Shown here: positions 44,592 through 53,567 of the stretch, piece after piece
How the letters are laid out: the number at the start of each line of letters is the position of its first letter
Numbering within the stretch: position 1 is the stretch's first letter
From: an uncultured Clostridia bacterium
Lineage (GTDB): Bacteria > Bacillota > Clostridia > Oscillospirales > Acutalibacteraceae
Reading direction: 5' to 3'
Length of the DNA stretch: 64,000 bases
Assembly (NCBI GenBank): GCA_945787805.1
Contig: CALZID010000003.1
Span: forward strand, 62,001-126,000
Translations under genes and position numbers: made by a program
Notes under the pieces: generated by a model
Told to the model about the DNA's origin: nothing
Database searches by the model: none
Seen by the model: only the letters and a program-made list of their open reading frames with translations

Positions 44592-46449
44592 TTTTCATCG
44601 CCTCCGCTATAGTTCTATGTTTTGTTATGTGATTTACTGGGACTATACGCAATTGTGTCTTATCTTTCCCATTTTTATGTTGTGTAATATCGTGTTCGTC
44701 TGTATCGTCTTCGTTCGTTTCATGATGTAACCATTCAGGATGAAATTTAGCAACAATAGCATTCATCAACTCTTTTCGTGAAGCATATTCGACTTTTCTG
44801 TTAGCATTATCAGATACGATATATGGTTTACTCTCATCAAATTCTATTCCCCATTCAAAGAAAAGTTTGAGTTTAGTTTTCATTGGATTAACACCTGTTT
44901 TCATTACAATAAACTGACCTTTAGGTAGTGATTTAAGCTCGTCAGGAGTCATTAATGGTCTTTCAATCATCTGTAAACTCTGTGATGGGTCATTCTTACC
45001 ACGGGATACTGAACCAGACATTACTGTTCTACTACCTAATGCTTTAGAAAGTTCTTCAGCAGAACTACTGTTAGGAGCAAAGCCACCGAATAAGGTTATT
45101 TGTGTATTATCTACGATAATATCTGCACCTTCTTTCCCATAGTTTTTTTCAAGTTGTCTGAATGACTGAATAATAGGCACTATCTGTAATCTACGAGAAC
45201 GAGACGCACTAAACATCATTTCGGCAGATTCAATCTTTGGAAGTGTACCAAACTCATCACAGAAAAATACACATCTGTTTTTGAGTTTTCCACCTTGTTC
45301 ATCGGCTACTGCAAGTATTTCTCGATATAACTGTTGAATAATAAGAGATACCATAAAGAAGGTGTTGGGATTTTCTTCGGGCATATTGATAAAGATTGCA
45401 CACTTTTCTGAACAGAACTTCTCGGCATCTATTTCGGTATCAAAACACAATAATTGCTCTAACTCTGAATCAAGAAAAGTATTCAGTCTTGATAATGCTG
45501 TACTCATAACACTTGCCATTGTGTTTTCGGAAGTGGTTAGAGCCGCACCTGCGAACCACTTTGCTTTATGGTCATCAGGTAACATAGATATTAAGTTTTG
45601 GAATTGATTTTTACCTTTCTCTTGTGTAGGCTCAAGCAGTTCTTGTATAACCTTGAATACAGAAACAATATGTCTTTTACTCGGCTCACAAAATTCTGCT
45701 ACAAGCAATATTGTTGCAGTAAGGATGCCTTCAGATGCATCGTAGAAATATGCATTCTGTCCGAATGAAGCAGCATCCATACCCGATAAGATAATTGTTT
45801 TAGATATAATCTTGGCATATTTCTCTGCTTTTGCTTTGTAAGAGAGTTTATCAGGATTAGATAGATATAAGTCCATATATTTATTAACGAGGTGTAAAAG
45901 GTTGTTTCCGTTTGAACGAGTCGGATTTCTTAAATCAATTACTGCTACACTATAGCCATAGTCTTTGGCTATGTAACCATAGTTTCGCATAATATCGCCT
46001 TTGGTATCTGTTGATAAAAAAGACATACCACTCGCACAGGCATATTCAATACAAGGATAAAGCCAATATGCAGTCTTACCCACACCTGCCGCACCAATCA
46101 TCAACACATGAACATCTCCTGTATCAACCAATGCAGTTGTGTTATGTTTTCCACCTTTGCAACCCACAACTATTCCTTGAGGCAATGGTTGTTCTTTCTT
46201 CTTTATTGATACAGTTGGAGTTTTGCCATTTAATGCTTGTTTACGCCATTTCTTTGGTGTAAATGGAATGTGTTTGTAAATCTTTTGTAGTTCTGACTTA
46301 GTTGCCCATCGAGCAGTACCGTGTTGTCCGTCACCAACAGTTTTGCTCTTGATATTATTCAGGTTGTATATGTGAGCAATGAGGGATATACTACCGAACA
46401 GACAAAACATTACCACAAAGGCAATAATCAAAGTTGCAATGTTTGACAT
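44584..46449 (-). CDS. Type IV coupling protein, VirD4/TraG family
   Basis: 621 residues. It links the relaxase-DNA complex to the conjugation channel. One N-terminal membrane helix (IATLIIAFVVMFCLFG), Walker A MIGAAGVGKTAYW (about 118), and Walker B CVFFCDEFGTLPKI (about 388) are visible, with QITLFGGFAPNSSSAEELS and PLMTPDELKSLPKGQFIVM typical of the TraG group. A GAGG site precedes the ATG. It sits 17 bases after the primase gene. Confidence 0.93.
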   Translation of the reverse strand: MSNIATLIIAFVVMFCLFGSISLIAHIYNLNNIKSKTVGDGQHGTARWATKSELQKIYKHIPFTPKKWRKQALNGKTPTVSIKKKEQPLPQGIVVGCKGGKHNTTALVDTGDVHVLMIGAAGVGKTAYWLYPCIEYACASGMSFLSTDTKGDIMRNYGYIAKDYGYSVAVIDLRNPTRSNGNNLLHLVNKYMDLYLSNPDKLSYKAKAEKYAKIISKTIILSGMDAASFGQNAYFYDASEGILTATILLVAEFCEPSKRHIVSVFKVIQELLEPTQEKGKNQFQNLISMLPDDHKAKWFAGAALTTSENTMASVMSTALSRLNTFLDSELEQLLCFDTEIDAEKFCSEKCAIFINMPEENPNTFFMVSLIIQQLYREILAVADEQGGKLKNRCVFFCDEFGTLPKIESAEMMFSASRSRRLQIVPIIQSFRQLEKNYGKEGADIIVDNTQITLFGGFAPNSSSAEELSKALGSRTVMSGSVSRGKNDPSQSLQMIERPLMTPDELKSLPKGQFIVMKTGVNPMKTKLKLFFEWGIEFDESKPYIVSDNANRKVEYASRKELMNAIVAKFHPEWLHHETNEDDTDEHDITQHKNGKDKTQLRIVPVNHITKHRTIAEAMKNG

Positions 46450-46466
46450 TGTTTTTCAACCTCACT

Positions 46467-47345
46467 TTATTTAGAAAATATTAAATCCTCATTCCAATCT
46501 TTGTGCTTTGGAACGAGGATTTTCGATTTGATATTTAATGCATTCAGTTTGTTTTGAATTCGGTTGTTAGCTTCTTGTCCTGGAATGTCATTATCAAAGC
46601 ACAGATAGACGAACTGGATGTTAGGATTGTCTTTAAGACATTGAAAAAGCACCCTGTCTGATACCGAACAAGATGCCGCATAACTATGTTTCTTCCAATC
46701 CTTTTTATTCATTGAGATAAAGGATAGTATATCAATTGGAGCTTCAAACAAGAACAGATATCTACTTTCTCCGTGTCTATGAAAACTATATTCAGGAATA
46801 CTGCCACTCACATTTCCTTTATATGTACTATTTGTACCTATGCCTCTTTTGTGAGCGTGACGAGGTACACTATTTTTATCAAATCCAATGAATATGGCAC
46901 TATGATAGTCTTTTGATTCATATAGCATTTGCTCATGCACAAATGAATATATGATTTCTTTGTCTATTCCTCGTTTAATGGTTAAGTAGTTAAATACTCG
47001 ACTCATATCATTATTTTTAGTTGGTGGTATAAACTCTTTGATTTGTTTTTCTTTCTTATCTTGTTGAGTTCGGATTATTGTACAACTGCTATTGCCAAGC
47101 AAATATTCCACGGCATCTTGAAAAGATTTGTTATAGAACCTACGGACAAAGTCAATTACATCTCCACCAACTCTTTCATATTGATGGAACCATAAGTTAT
47201 CTCTTATGGTTATTTTTTGCGAGTTGTAGAGCCATTCATACTCTGAACCTGATTTCTTAACTTGCTCACCTTGACTTTGCAAAAGACTAACAATGTCAGT
47301 TTGTCGTGCTTGTTGTTTCTGTTCTTCCGTAAAATGAATATACAC
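46467..47345 (-). CDS. DNA primase-like protein (DUF3991/TOPRIM)
   Basis: 292 residues. The N-terminal domain resembles the primase zinc-finger region in layout (VSLLQSQGEQVKKSGSEYEW, then GGDVIDFVRRFYNKSFQDAV), but the Cys ligands are missing. A TOPRIM domain follows with LFLFEAPIDILSFISM and VYLCFDNDIPGQEANNRI, carrying Glu and the acidic cluster. It probably primes the transferred strand or supports plasmid-like replication of the element. Followed by the coupling-protein gene. Confidence 0.85.
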   Translation of the reverse strand: MYIHFTEEQKQQARQTDIVSLLQSQGEQVKKSGSEYEWLYNSQKITIRDNLWFHQYERVGGDVIDFVRRFYNKSFQDAVEYLLGNSSCTIIRTQQDKKEKQIKEFIPPTKNNDMSRVFNYLTIKRGIDKEIIYSFVHEQMLYESKDYHSAIFIGFDKNSVPRHAHKRGIGTNSTYKGNVSGSIPEYSFHRHGESRYLFLFEAPIDILSFISMNKKDWKKHSYAASCSVSDRVLFQCLKDNPNIQFVYLCFDNDIPGQEANNRIQNKLNALNIKSKILVPKHKDWNEDLIFSK

Positions 47346-47444
47346 TTTTTCACCTCCTAGATTATATAAAAGTTAATCTTTTTATCACAAAATTGCACTT
47401 TTTTGCGATTTATATTGTAAAGGAAAAATTATTGAGGTGATACA

Positions 47445-47741
47445 ATGAGTAAAAAAGAAATACGCAAACTCAAAGATGATTTTGAATTTGAATGTTATCT
47501 TCGAGATGATATATGTTACATAATGATGAAGTATGGTTTTTATGTTGGTATAGCATTTTCAATTATCAATATGATTTTTTGTTTAGTTTCTATTTTTGTA
47601 CCTTATTTCATTGAACAACCTCTTGTTCAATTGTATATCTGTTTAGTGCTTTTAACGGTTATGCTTATTGGTGCATTTTTTTATACAGTAGGAAATATAT
47701 TGTTTAAGGTATTGTTTAAGAGACAACTTAAAACATATTAA
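47445..47741 (+). CDS. Small two-helix membrane protein
   Basis: 98 residues. A charged N-terminus (SKKEIRKLKDDFEFECYLRD) precedes two membrane helices near residues 30-54 and 62-85. GAGGTG spaced 6 bases and a clear terminator support it as a real gene. It is one of few plus-strand genes in the transfer region, divergent from the primase. Function unknown; entry exclusion or a transfer regulator would fit the place but has no sequence support. Confidence 0.62.
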   Translation: MSKKEIRKLKDDFEFECYLRDDICYIMMKYGFYVGIAFSIINMIFCLVSIFVPYFIEQPLVQLYICLVLLTVMLIGAFFYTVGNILFKVLFKRQLKTY

Positions 47742-47752
47742 AAATATTTTTA

Positions 47753-47783
47753 AACAGTTTACTGTTCGTAGACTGTTTTTTTA
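47753..47783 (+). terminator. Terminator of the small membrane protein gene
   Basis: AACAGTTTAC pairs with GTAGACTGTT, followed by a T-run. Confidence 0.78.
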
Positions 47784-47885
47784 TTTGCCTAAAAACACAT
47801 GAAAAACTCTCTTGCTTGCTTTTTTGTAATTTGTAAATTCATATACTAAAAAAGGACTCCCAAATAGGAAGTCCAAGAGTTCTCA

Positions 47886-48425
47886 TTATAATTCAATTAT
47901 TTCAACATTTAATATATCCTTAAAGTCTTGACCGGTTAAGTACATTTGAGAATGTTCAACAAAAAAAGTTTCTGGATAACATTTATGTTTTTGCTCGTCT
48001 TTTTCTGAAAGAGTAAGATGAGCATTCGTTGTGCTATCTATACGATGATAAAGAATGTAATCTGTTTCTTGCAATTTAGACTTATAACTATCAGGAATTT
48101 TTGAAGGGTCAAAATCAACAATTATTTTGCTTTGTAAAATTGTTGGTATGAGATAAAAATACAAAATTCTTTCTTCTATCTTTGAATAATATTGGCTACC
48201 ACAAATCAACTTATCATTAACTATGTTTTTCTTAATCAAGTTATATACAACAGGTGCTTTATTTTCGGTAACTATATTGATATCTTTAAGTTTTTGCAAC
48301 CCTAAAAGATGTTTAAGATTGTGTTTGGAAAAGGTAATTTCTAATTGCATATTACCTTCAATATGTAAAACATATTTTTTATTTAACAGTTTATTGTAAA
48401 TATTAAAGCAATCTTTTATTCCCAT
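47886..48425 (-). CDS. PBECR4-like domain protein (possible nuclease)
   Basis: 179 residues from the ATG at 48425. The segment LEITFSKHNLKHLLGLQKLK (about 30-50) resembles the PBECR4 family, a predicted RNase-like group related to Barnase-EndoU-Colicin E5/RelE toxins. Catalytic residues are not assigned here. The frame is open another 61 codons upstream, but that part forms a structured RNA directly behind a perfect promoter. AGAAGG spaced 6 bases supports 48425. An isolated transcription unit between the primase and relaxase genes, it may be toxin-like cargo. Confidence 0.68.
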   Translation of the reverse strand: MGIKDCFNIYNKLLNKKYVLHIEGNMQLEITFSKHNLKHLLGLQKLKDINIVTENKAPVVYNLIKKNIVNDKLICGSQYYSKIEERILYFYLIPTILQSKIIVDFDPSKIPDSYKSKLQETDYILYHRIDSTTNAHLTLSEKDEQKHKCYPETFFVEHSQMYLTGQDFKDILNVEIIEL

Positions 48426-48608
48426 AAACATCCTTCTAAACAGTAAGAGCACTTCGGTAACCCGAAGTGCCCAACTAGTTTCGCATCGCATTTTTTTGCC
48501 TAAAGACATAGTCAGAGTACGGACAAATGCTAACCGAGATAGCGGCTCAGGTCCACCCACTGACTGGGCAGATACCTTCATAGCCCGTGCAAAGATTTCT
48601 CTTTGCAC
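48426..48608 (-). ncRNA. Structured leader RNA upstream of the PBECR4-like gene
   Basis: Transcription from the promoter at 48641-48613 should begin near 48606. The RNA opens with GTGCAAAGA-GAAA-TCTTTGCAC (48608-48587), a perfect stem with a GAAA tetraloop. AGTCAG and CTGACT then close a larger domain containing GGAC/GTCC and CCG/CGG arms. It ends with GCACTTCGG-GTTA-CCGAAGTGC just before the ribosome site. I do not recognise a known riboswitch class. It could be a cis leader or a processed RNA. Confidence 0.6.
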
Positions 48609-48612
48609 TTAT

Positions 48613-48641
48613 ATTATATGCAAAAGCATCGTAAATGTCAA
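48613..48641 (-). promoter_or_regulatory. Perfect consensus sigma-A promoter of the leader RNA/PBECR4 unit
   Basis: On the minus strand TTGACA (48641-48636), a 17-base spacer and TATAAT (48618-48613). Both hexamers are perfect. The bases from 48642 to 48934 are AT-rich with no convincing gene. Confidence 0.88.
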
Positions 48642-48934
48642 TGTTTATATATGAAAAATATTGTAAAAAAATACAAATTATTTTTTGAATATTATTTATC
48701 CTTATCGCTAATGTTATTCTTTCTAAATAGTTTAGCATTATCCTTTATAGCAGTTTTTTCTTTTTCACTTATTTTGCTATTAACTATTTTGTGAACTTCA
48801 CTCTTTTGTAGGATGTAAAGACTGCTCTTGGGTATTGAATTAACAATCATTTATATCATTCTTTCATTAATATAATTTATCAGCAATTAGGATAAATTAT
48901 TTCTCTTTCATTGTCAAGAAAAAATATTTGTTTA

Positions 48935-50335
48935 TTACATCTTCTGCCCTTGAGCCATCTTCTTTTCTTCAATCTTTTGTTGAAGTTTCTTTTCGATGTG
49001 TTGATTGATATTGTTGTTTCTCTCGATATCTTCTTGTATGATTTGAGAAATTCGAGCAAACAATCTTAGCGAGGAAAGAGCAATTGAAGCAGCTGAAACT
49101 TTGTTGTCTATATAACCTTTACGCGATGTCACTTTTGAGGTGGCATCGCTTTTTTCTTTTTGGACATTATTGTTTATCTCTTTTTTGGTATCTTCGACTA
49201 CTTTTTCTTGTTGTTCATCTTCTTGTAAAATAAGTTTGAACGCTTCATTTACAACTGCATTACGAATACTTTTGAATTCTTTGTTCTGTGATAAGGGAAT
49301 CTTCTTTGGCAAGTTATCCTGATATGTATGAATAACATTGTTTCTTTGTTCATACCACAGCGAATACAAAACAGAAACTTTTTCATCCTTTGCAATATCG
49401 TCAACAATAGCATCAATAATATTTTTCGCAGATTTAGGAAGGTAGCCATATACCTTTCTGCCGGTATAATCACCAAGCTCATTAGTAAGTTTTTCGATTA
49501 ACATTTCGACTGTTTTGTTCTCATAATGACCTTTACTAATCTGCTCACTAATATCGTTTAATATTTCTCTGCTGCGTTCTTTAATATCGTCACGATACAT
49601 AGTTTGTTTTGAATAAATCTGTAACAAATCTTGCCTGAATATATCTCTCGCAAATGCAGACTTGAGTTTAAGAATTCCTTGTTCTGTCATATACGGCTCT
49701 TTACCAACAGAGTAAGCAACCACATGGACATGAGGATGATGACCTTCATTGTGAAACGCCGCATACCATCTTAAATCTTCAATAGGAACTTTCATACTCT
49801 CTGCCATTGCAGGAACATTGGAACGGATTAACTTTTGCCAAGCATAAGAGTTATCATATCCTAATCGTTCTGCATCTTCCCTTTTCAATGAGATAATATC
49901 AGTCCAGACTATGCCTTTATGATTTGCAACTGTTTCTGAAACTTTTGAGAGATTTATAGTCATATTATCATCAGTAAACAAACCATGAGAACCCCGTTTT
50001 TCAACTCTTGGTCTTTTAGCAATATACTCCACATACTTTCTTTTTTGGTTTATAACTTCAGGATTATCTTCTATAGCACGAGATATGAATTCAGAAGCAT
50101 TCTTCCTTGTCGGTGAAGATAAGTAATCCTTGTATTCAAAGTTTGAAACTGTATCAGGTAAATCTTTCACAATTTCATCAATCAACCTTTGTTGTTTAAC
50201 AGTTGCAGGAAAGAATTCCCACGAGGCATCTATCTTTTCAACACCATCTCTTGTAGCTATATAGTTGATTAAATTTTTTGAATGTTTAAAGTTACCTGAT
50301 TTTATGTATCTGCATTTTAATATTATCTTAGCCAA
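48935..50335 (-). CDS. Relaxase, MobP family
   Basis: 466 residues. It nicks oriT and carries the strand covalently. The metal-binding HUH signature is in WYAAFHNEGHHPHVHVVAYS (about 205). The N-terminal NLINYIATRDGVEK region is typical of MobP relaxases in Firmicute elements (MobP3-like); the catalytic Tyr is probably in this region. The C-terminal 200 residues are coiled and charged. The start lies just after the stop of the MobC-like gene (14-base gap). The oriT candidate lies upstream of both. Confidence 0.9.
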   Translation of the reverse strand: MAKIILKCRYIKSGNFKHSKNLINYIATRDGVEKIDASWEFFPATVKQQRLIDEIVKDLPDTVSNFEYKDYLSSPTRKNASEFISRAIEDNPEVINQKRKYVEYIAKRPRVEKRGSHGLFTDDNMTINLSKVSETVANHKGIVWTDIISLKREDAERLGYDNSYAWQKLIRSNVPAMAESMKVPIEDLRWYAAFHNEGHHPHVHVVAYSVGKEPYMTEQGILKLKSAFARDIFRQDLLQIYSKQTMYRDDIKERSREILNDISEQISKGHYENKTVEMLIEKLTNELGDYTGRKVYGYLPKSAKNIIDAIVDDIAKDEKVSVLYSLWYEQRNNVIHTYQDNLPKKIPLSQNKEFKSIRNAVVNEAFKLILQEDEQQEKVVEDTKKEINNNVQKEKSDATSKVTSRKGYIDNKVSAASIALSSLRLFARISQIIQEDIERNNNINQHIEKKLQQKIEEKKMAQGQKM

Positions 50336-50349
50336 TAAAAGTTTCCTTT

Positions 50350-50760
50350 CTATTCGTAGTTTTGAAATGATACTGCATCTTCAAGTCTGATTGTACCTTG
50401 AATTTTCTTGACTTCATCAACGCACATTCCACGAAGGGCGTTTAAAGTATCTTTTTCAATATTATTACTTGCCGCAGTTACATGAAGCATCATTGCAATC
50501 TCGACTGCCATTTTGAAAAGTAATCTTGCCATTCTGTTTTCAAAACTATCCAGCGTTCCTTTCATAGTAGAGATAACAACATTCGGTAAGTATTCGCGAT
50601 AATTTGGCGCAGTAAGGAATCCACAATAAAAGATTATGGCTTTCTCAATAAACTCTGATTTAGTCTTGCATCCATCCTTTTTATATAACTCATTTATCTT
50701 CAATTCTGTTTCAGGATAATACCATAACTGAAATTTCTTTTTGCCTTTTGGATTTGCCAT
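50350..50760 (-). CDS. MobC-like relaxosome accessory protein
   Basis: 136 residues. The N-terminus FQLWYYPETELKINELYKKD and SEFIEKAIIFYCGF looks like a ribbon-helix-helix DNA-binding domain; a helical tail follows. Small proteins in this position bind oriT and assist the relaxase. AAAGGAG precedes the ATG. It is cotranscribed with the relaxase gene. Confidence 0.78.
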   Translation of the reverse strand: MANPKGKKKFQLWYYPETELKINELYKKDGCKTKSEFIEKAIIFYCGFLTAPNYREYLPNVVISTMKGTLDSFENRMARLLFKMAVEIAMMLHVTAASNNIEKDTLNALRGMCVDEVKKIQGTIRLEDAVSFQNYE

Positions 50761-51120
50761 ATACTGTCACTCCTTTTACTCTAAATTGTGTAGCAACCAT
50801 GCTCTAAATGGCTAAACAGCGCAGTTTCTTGATTTTGCAGTCAAAATGCGATTTTTTAGTGCCATTTGCAACCCATTTTTTGAAAGTCCAAAACTCCTTG
50901 ATACAGCCCGCGTTGCGGGCTGTTGTGAACGGGGCACAGGCGCTTTGCAACCGTCCCCCTTTTTCCTGCAACAAAATCGGACAGTGAAAACTGCTGATTT
51001 TCTCTCATTTAAGTTAGTTTGAAAAATTGCCCCACAAAATCGTTTAGATAGATTTATCGGGGACTTACTCGATTTTCTACCGAAAAAGCTTTACAGGGCT
51101 TTTTTTGCGGTCACAATTTG
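50761..51120. other. Candidate origin of transfer (oriT)
   Basis: A gene-free 360-base gap directly upstream of the MobC-like and relaxase genes, richer in G and C than its flanks. It holds a perfect inverted repeat, ACAGCCCGC-GTT-GCGGGCTGT (50903-50923), followed by GAACGGGGCACAGGCG and AACCGTCCCCC, which resemble nick-region sequences. Its position and structure suggest oriT; the nick site cannot be fixed by eye. Confidence 0.6.
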
Positions 51121-51369
51121 CTATTCTTTGTTTTCATTATCTGTGACCGCCAAAGCTTCTTTCTTTCGTCTTTTGGGAGCATGAGTGACTCTGCCACTCT
51201 TCATCTCAATAAACTCTCTTACGTTCTGTGGTACATACTTTGCATAGACAACTTCAGTAGCTTTTTCAATTTCGTCTTCAAGTGATACACCTTTTTGTGC
51301 GAGATAGATTTTTAATGCATTTAATTTTTCTTCATCGTACGAAAAATTAATGGGTACTTTTTTTATCAT
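51121..51369 (-). CDS. DUF6103-like small conjugative-element protein
   Basis: 82 residues. VPINFSYDEEKLNALKIYLA then QKGVSLEDEIEKATEVVYAK resembles a ribbon-helix-helix-like domain recurring in Tn1549-type elements (DUF6103, from memory). A basic tail PKRRKKEA follows. Located just before oriT, so it could act in DNA processing. Ribosome site AAAGGATG. Confidence 0.72.
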   Translation of the reverse strand: MIKKVPINFSYDEEKLNALKIYLAQKGVSLEDEIEKATEVVYAKYVPQNVREFIEMKSGRVTHAPKRRKKEALAVTDNENKE

Positions 51370-51383
51370 ACATTCATCATCCT

Positions 51384-52160
51384 TTATATTTCTTGTTTAA
51401 TAGTTGCTACGGGTTCTTCTTCCCATTCTAAAAGAAAAGAAGATACATTTTTCATGTTTGCTTTCGATATGTCTGTGTCAATCCACTGTACATCTACTAT
51501 GCATGAATTCAAAAAATCCATATTTGTTACATTGGTTTTTAAGAACTTTGCATTAGCAAAATTAGAGTGAGTATAAACGCCATTTTGCATATCACATTTA
51601 ATGAATTCCGCATCTGTAAAATCAGCTTCTTCAGCAGTTGCTTTTTCCATATAACAACCCTCAAATGATGTTCCGATACATTCTGCAAAGCACATCTGTG
51701 TATCATGAAAACTGCAGTTAATGAGTTTTGAACCACTGAATATTGCACTGTTCAATTCAAGACCATTGAAGTCATAGTTGTCAAAAAACATATTTCTGAA
51801 GTCTGCCTGAACACCACCGTACTCATCGTTAAGCCAAAGAAAATGTTTCGCTAATTGAATTTTTACTTCTTGTGGAGTAGGAACAAATAAATTGTCTTTT
51901 GTTTCTTCATTGAGATATTCTGGCTTGATAATAAACTGTATTTCACCACAGTAAAAACAAGGAACTTCAACTTCTTCTCTTTCCGATAGCATATCCATTA
52001 ACAATGTTTGATCTATTGATTTCATACCGAACTCCTGACTCATTGAATCAATATCAAGAAGATAGCGACCATTATGTTGTCCTTTTATTGCTCTCTGAAC
52101 ACATTCGTCAGCTATCTCTTTCATTTTGTCAGTATAGACTTTTAAGTTTTTATAATCCAT
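51384..52160 (-). CDS. Pentapeptide-repeat protein
   Basis: 258 residues. The N-terminal 105 residues are helical with a CFYCG pair. From about 110 on, pentapeptide repeats (A/N-D/F-L/F-x-x pattern) are clear: ADFRNMFFDNYDFNGLELNS, TSFEGCYMEKATAEEADFTD and SNFANAKFLKTNVTNMDFLN. These fold as a right-handed beta-helix. The role is unknown; some such proteins mimic DNA and inhibit gyrase. It lies in the transfer operon between DUF6329-like and DUF6103-like genes. Confidence 0.82.
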   Translation of the reverse strand: MDYKNLKVYTDKMKEIADECVQRAIKGQHNGRYLLDIDSMSQEFGMKSIDQTLLMDMLSEREEVEVPCFYCGEIQFIIKPEYLNEETKDNLFVPTPQEVKIQLAKHFLWLNDEYGGVQADFRNMFFDNYDFNGLELNSAIFSGSKLINCSFHDTQMCFAECIGTSFEGCYMEKATAEEADFTDAEFIKCDMQNGVYTHSNFANAKFLKTNVTNMDFLNSCIVDVQWIDTDISKANMKNVSSFLLEWEEEPVATIKQEI

Positions 52161-52170
52161 TTTCTACACC

Positions 52171-52533
52171 TCATATTGATATATCAGAGCCCATATCCTC
52201 TGATAAATTTTTAAGATTGATATCGTTATTGATATCAAAAATCTTTCGTGCTTCAGGAAGAAATGAAACATACCTTGCATAAGCACTACCTTGTGCATCA
52301 ACGAGAATTCCGTCATTACTATTTTCAGATAACACCAACATACAACAACGAACATCATCTTCGTATCCCATGCAATCACGGTTTTCTAAAATAAAATCAT
52401 AATTGTTAAGTAAGTGTTTTGAGAAATAATCAAAGTCGCTTTGTGTTAACTCTATAGTTTTTGTCACTTTACATTTTTCTGTTTCAATGTCTGCTTCTTT
52501 TCGTCTGAATGTAGCGTTAAAAATTAAACTCAT
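52171..52533 (-). CDS. DUF6329-like protein of the transfer operon
   Basis: 120 residues, soluble. NATFRRKEADIETEKCKVTK then IELTQSDFDYFSKHLLNNYD and CMLVLSENSNDGILVDAQGS match a small uncharacterised family seen in similar elements (assignment from memory). AGGAGG precedes the ATG at 52533, which overlaps the stop of the NlpC/P60 gene (ATGA), indicating coupling. No function known. Confidence 0.7.
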   Translation of the reverse strand: MSLIFNATFRRKEADIETEKCKVTKTIELTQSDFDYFSKHLLNNYDFILENRDCMGYEDDVRCCMLVLSENSNDGILVDAQGSAYARYVSFLPEARKIFDINNDINLKNLSEDMGSDISI

Positions 52534-53567
52534 ATATTTTCCTCCTGTTCTAAATATTCGATATATGGTATCCTCAACCAATGTGTCCAAGCGGTTGAGG
52601 ATACCTTTGTTCGTATAACTCCCACTTGAGTGTTAGCTGCCTGAACGACTTCACCGTTACCTATGTAAATACCGATATGACCTTTATGCCAAACAGCAAG
52701 TCCGGGTATTTCGGGGAGCGTATCAATCGTTCCTTTTTCATTTGCATTCTCAAACATCTTGTCTGCACCAATGTCAGGCATACCATTTGAGCTGATAATT
52801 GTTTTCTTATTCTCTGTGTCATACCAACTGTATCCTTTGATGAGACCTACACAGTCTGCAGTTCTCTTACCAAGCCAGTTATCCGTTATGAAGTCAACAT
52901 TATTTCCGACCATATCGGGATACTGTTGAGTTTTCAGTTCAAGCATACTTTTATCAAGAACTGTTCCGTATGTACCGTAAACATATCCCCAATTATTATC
53001 TGCCGCACTACAAGCCCATGTGACAAGGTCAAGATTGTTCTTGGTTGTTGCATCCACATATCCTGATGTGTCAATGTAAGCAGAACGGATACCGTTCATT
53101 ACATTTAAGAAATCATCAACAGACAAGTCTGTTCCAAAGGTTGAATTGACTTTTGAGATTAACTGTTCATCGGTTTGGTTAGCTGAAAAACAAGCAGTTA
53201 GTTTTGAAACAAAGTCATTCTGCTTTGCATAATCAGAAAGCCCAAGCACATAAAGTATTTGGGCTTCTTTTATCTGATTTTCTGAATGACCGGCTTCGGT
53301 CATTGCCAAATCAATATTGTACATTGTATCTTCAACAAACTGTAACTTTGCTTGTTCTTCTGCAGTTAAACTTGATATAACGGATTCTTCTGTTCCGCTT
53401 GTATCTAATTCAATGTTGCCACTGAAAAAATACACGACTGCCACTATGGGCATCAGCAAGCCCACCACAACAGAAAGGACAATACAGAGAACCTTTTTCA
53501 AGGTTTCGGGTTCTGTGACAATGGCGAGTGCAATTTTCTTTAATGCGGCGGCAATGGTAGCAGACAT
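52530..53567 (-). CDS. NlpC/P60-type cell-wall hydrolase of the conjugation system
   Basis: 345 residues. One membrane helix near residues 24-49 (VLCIVLSVVVGLLMPIVAVV) is followed by a linker. The peptidase domain has its catalytic Cys in RTADCVGLIKGYSW (about 240) and His in VWHKGHIGIYIGNGEVVQA (about 295). It would open peptidoglycan locally for the transfer channel, like Tn916 Orf14. The ATG overlaps the virB4 stop by one base. Confidence 0.88.
   Translation of the reverse strand: MSATIAAALKKIALAIVTEPETLKKVLCIVLSVVVGLLMPIVAVVYFFSGNIELDTSGTEESVISSLTAEEQAKLQFVEDTMYNIDLAMTEAGHSENQIKEAQILYVLGLSDYAKQNDFVSKLTACFSANQTDEQLISKVNSTFGTDLSVDDFLNVMNGIRSAYIDTSGYVDATTKNNLDLVTWACSAADNNWGYVYGTYGTVLDKSMLELKTQQYPDMVGNNVDFITDNWLGKRTADCVGLIKGYSWYDTENKKTIISSNGMPDIGADKMFENANEKGTIDTLPEIPGLAVWHKGHIGIYIGNGEVVQAANTQVGVIRTKVSSTAWTHWLRIPYIEYLEQEENI

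Noticed and set aside
48426-48608. N-terminal extension of the PBECR4-like protein through the leader
   Set aside because: The transcript is predicted to start at about 48606, leaving no room for a ribosome site, and the bases form strong hairpins; the ATG at 48425 has its own site.
48426-48608. Known riboswitch, T-box or group II intron domain for this leader
   Set aside because: I looked for the T-box sequence, SAM, TPP, cobalamin, FMN and c-di-GMP consensus elements and for an intron domain V and found none.
48603-48794. Hydrophobic 63-codon plus-strand frame
   Set aside because: No ribosome site, begins inside the minus-strand promoter, and its composition follows from AT-rich sequence.
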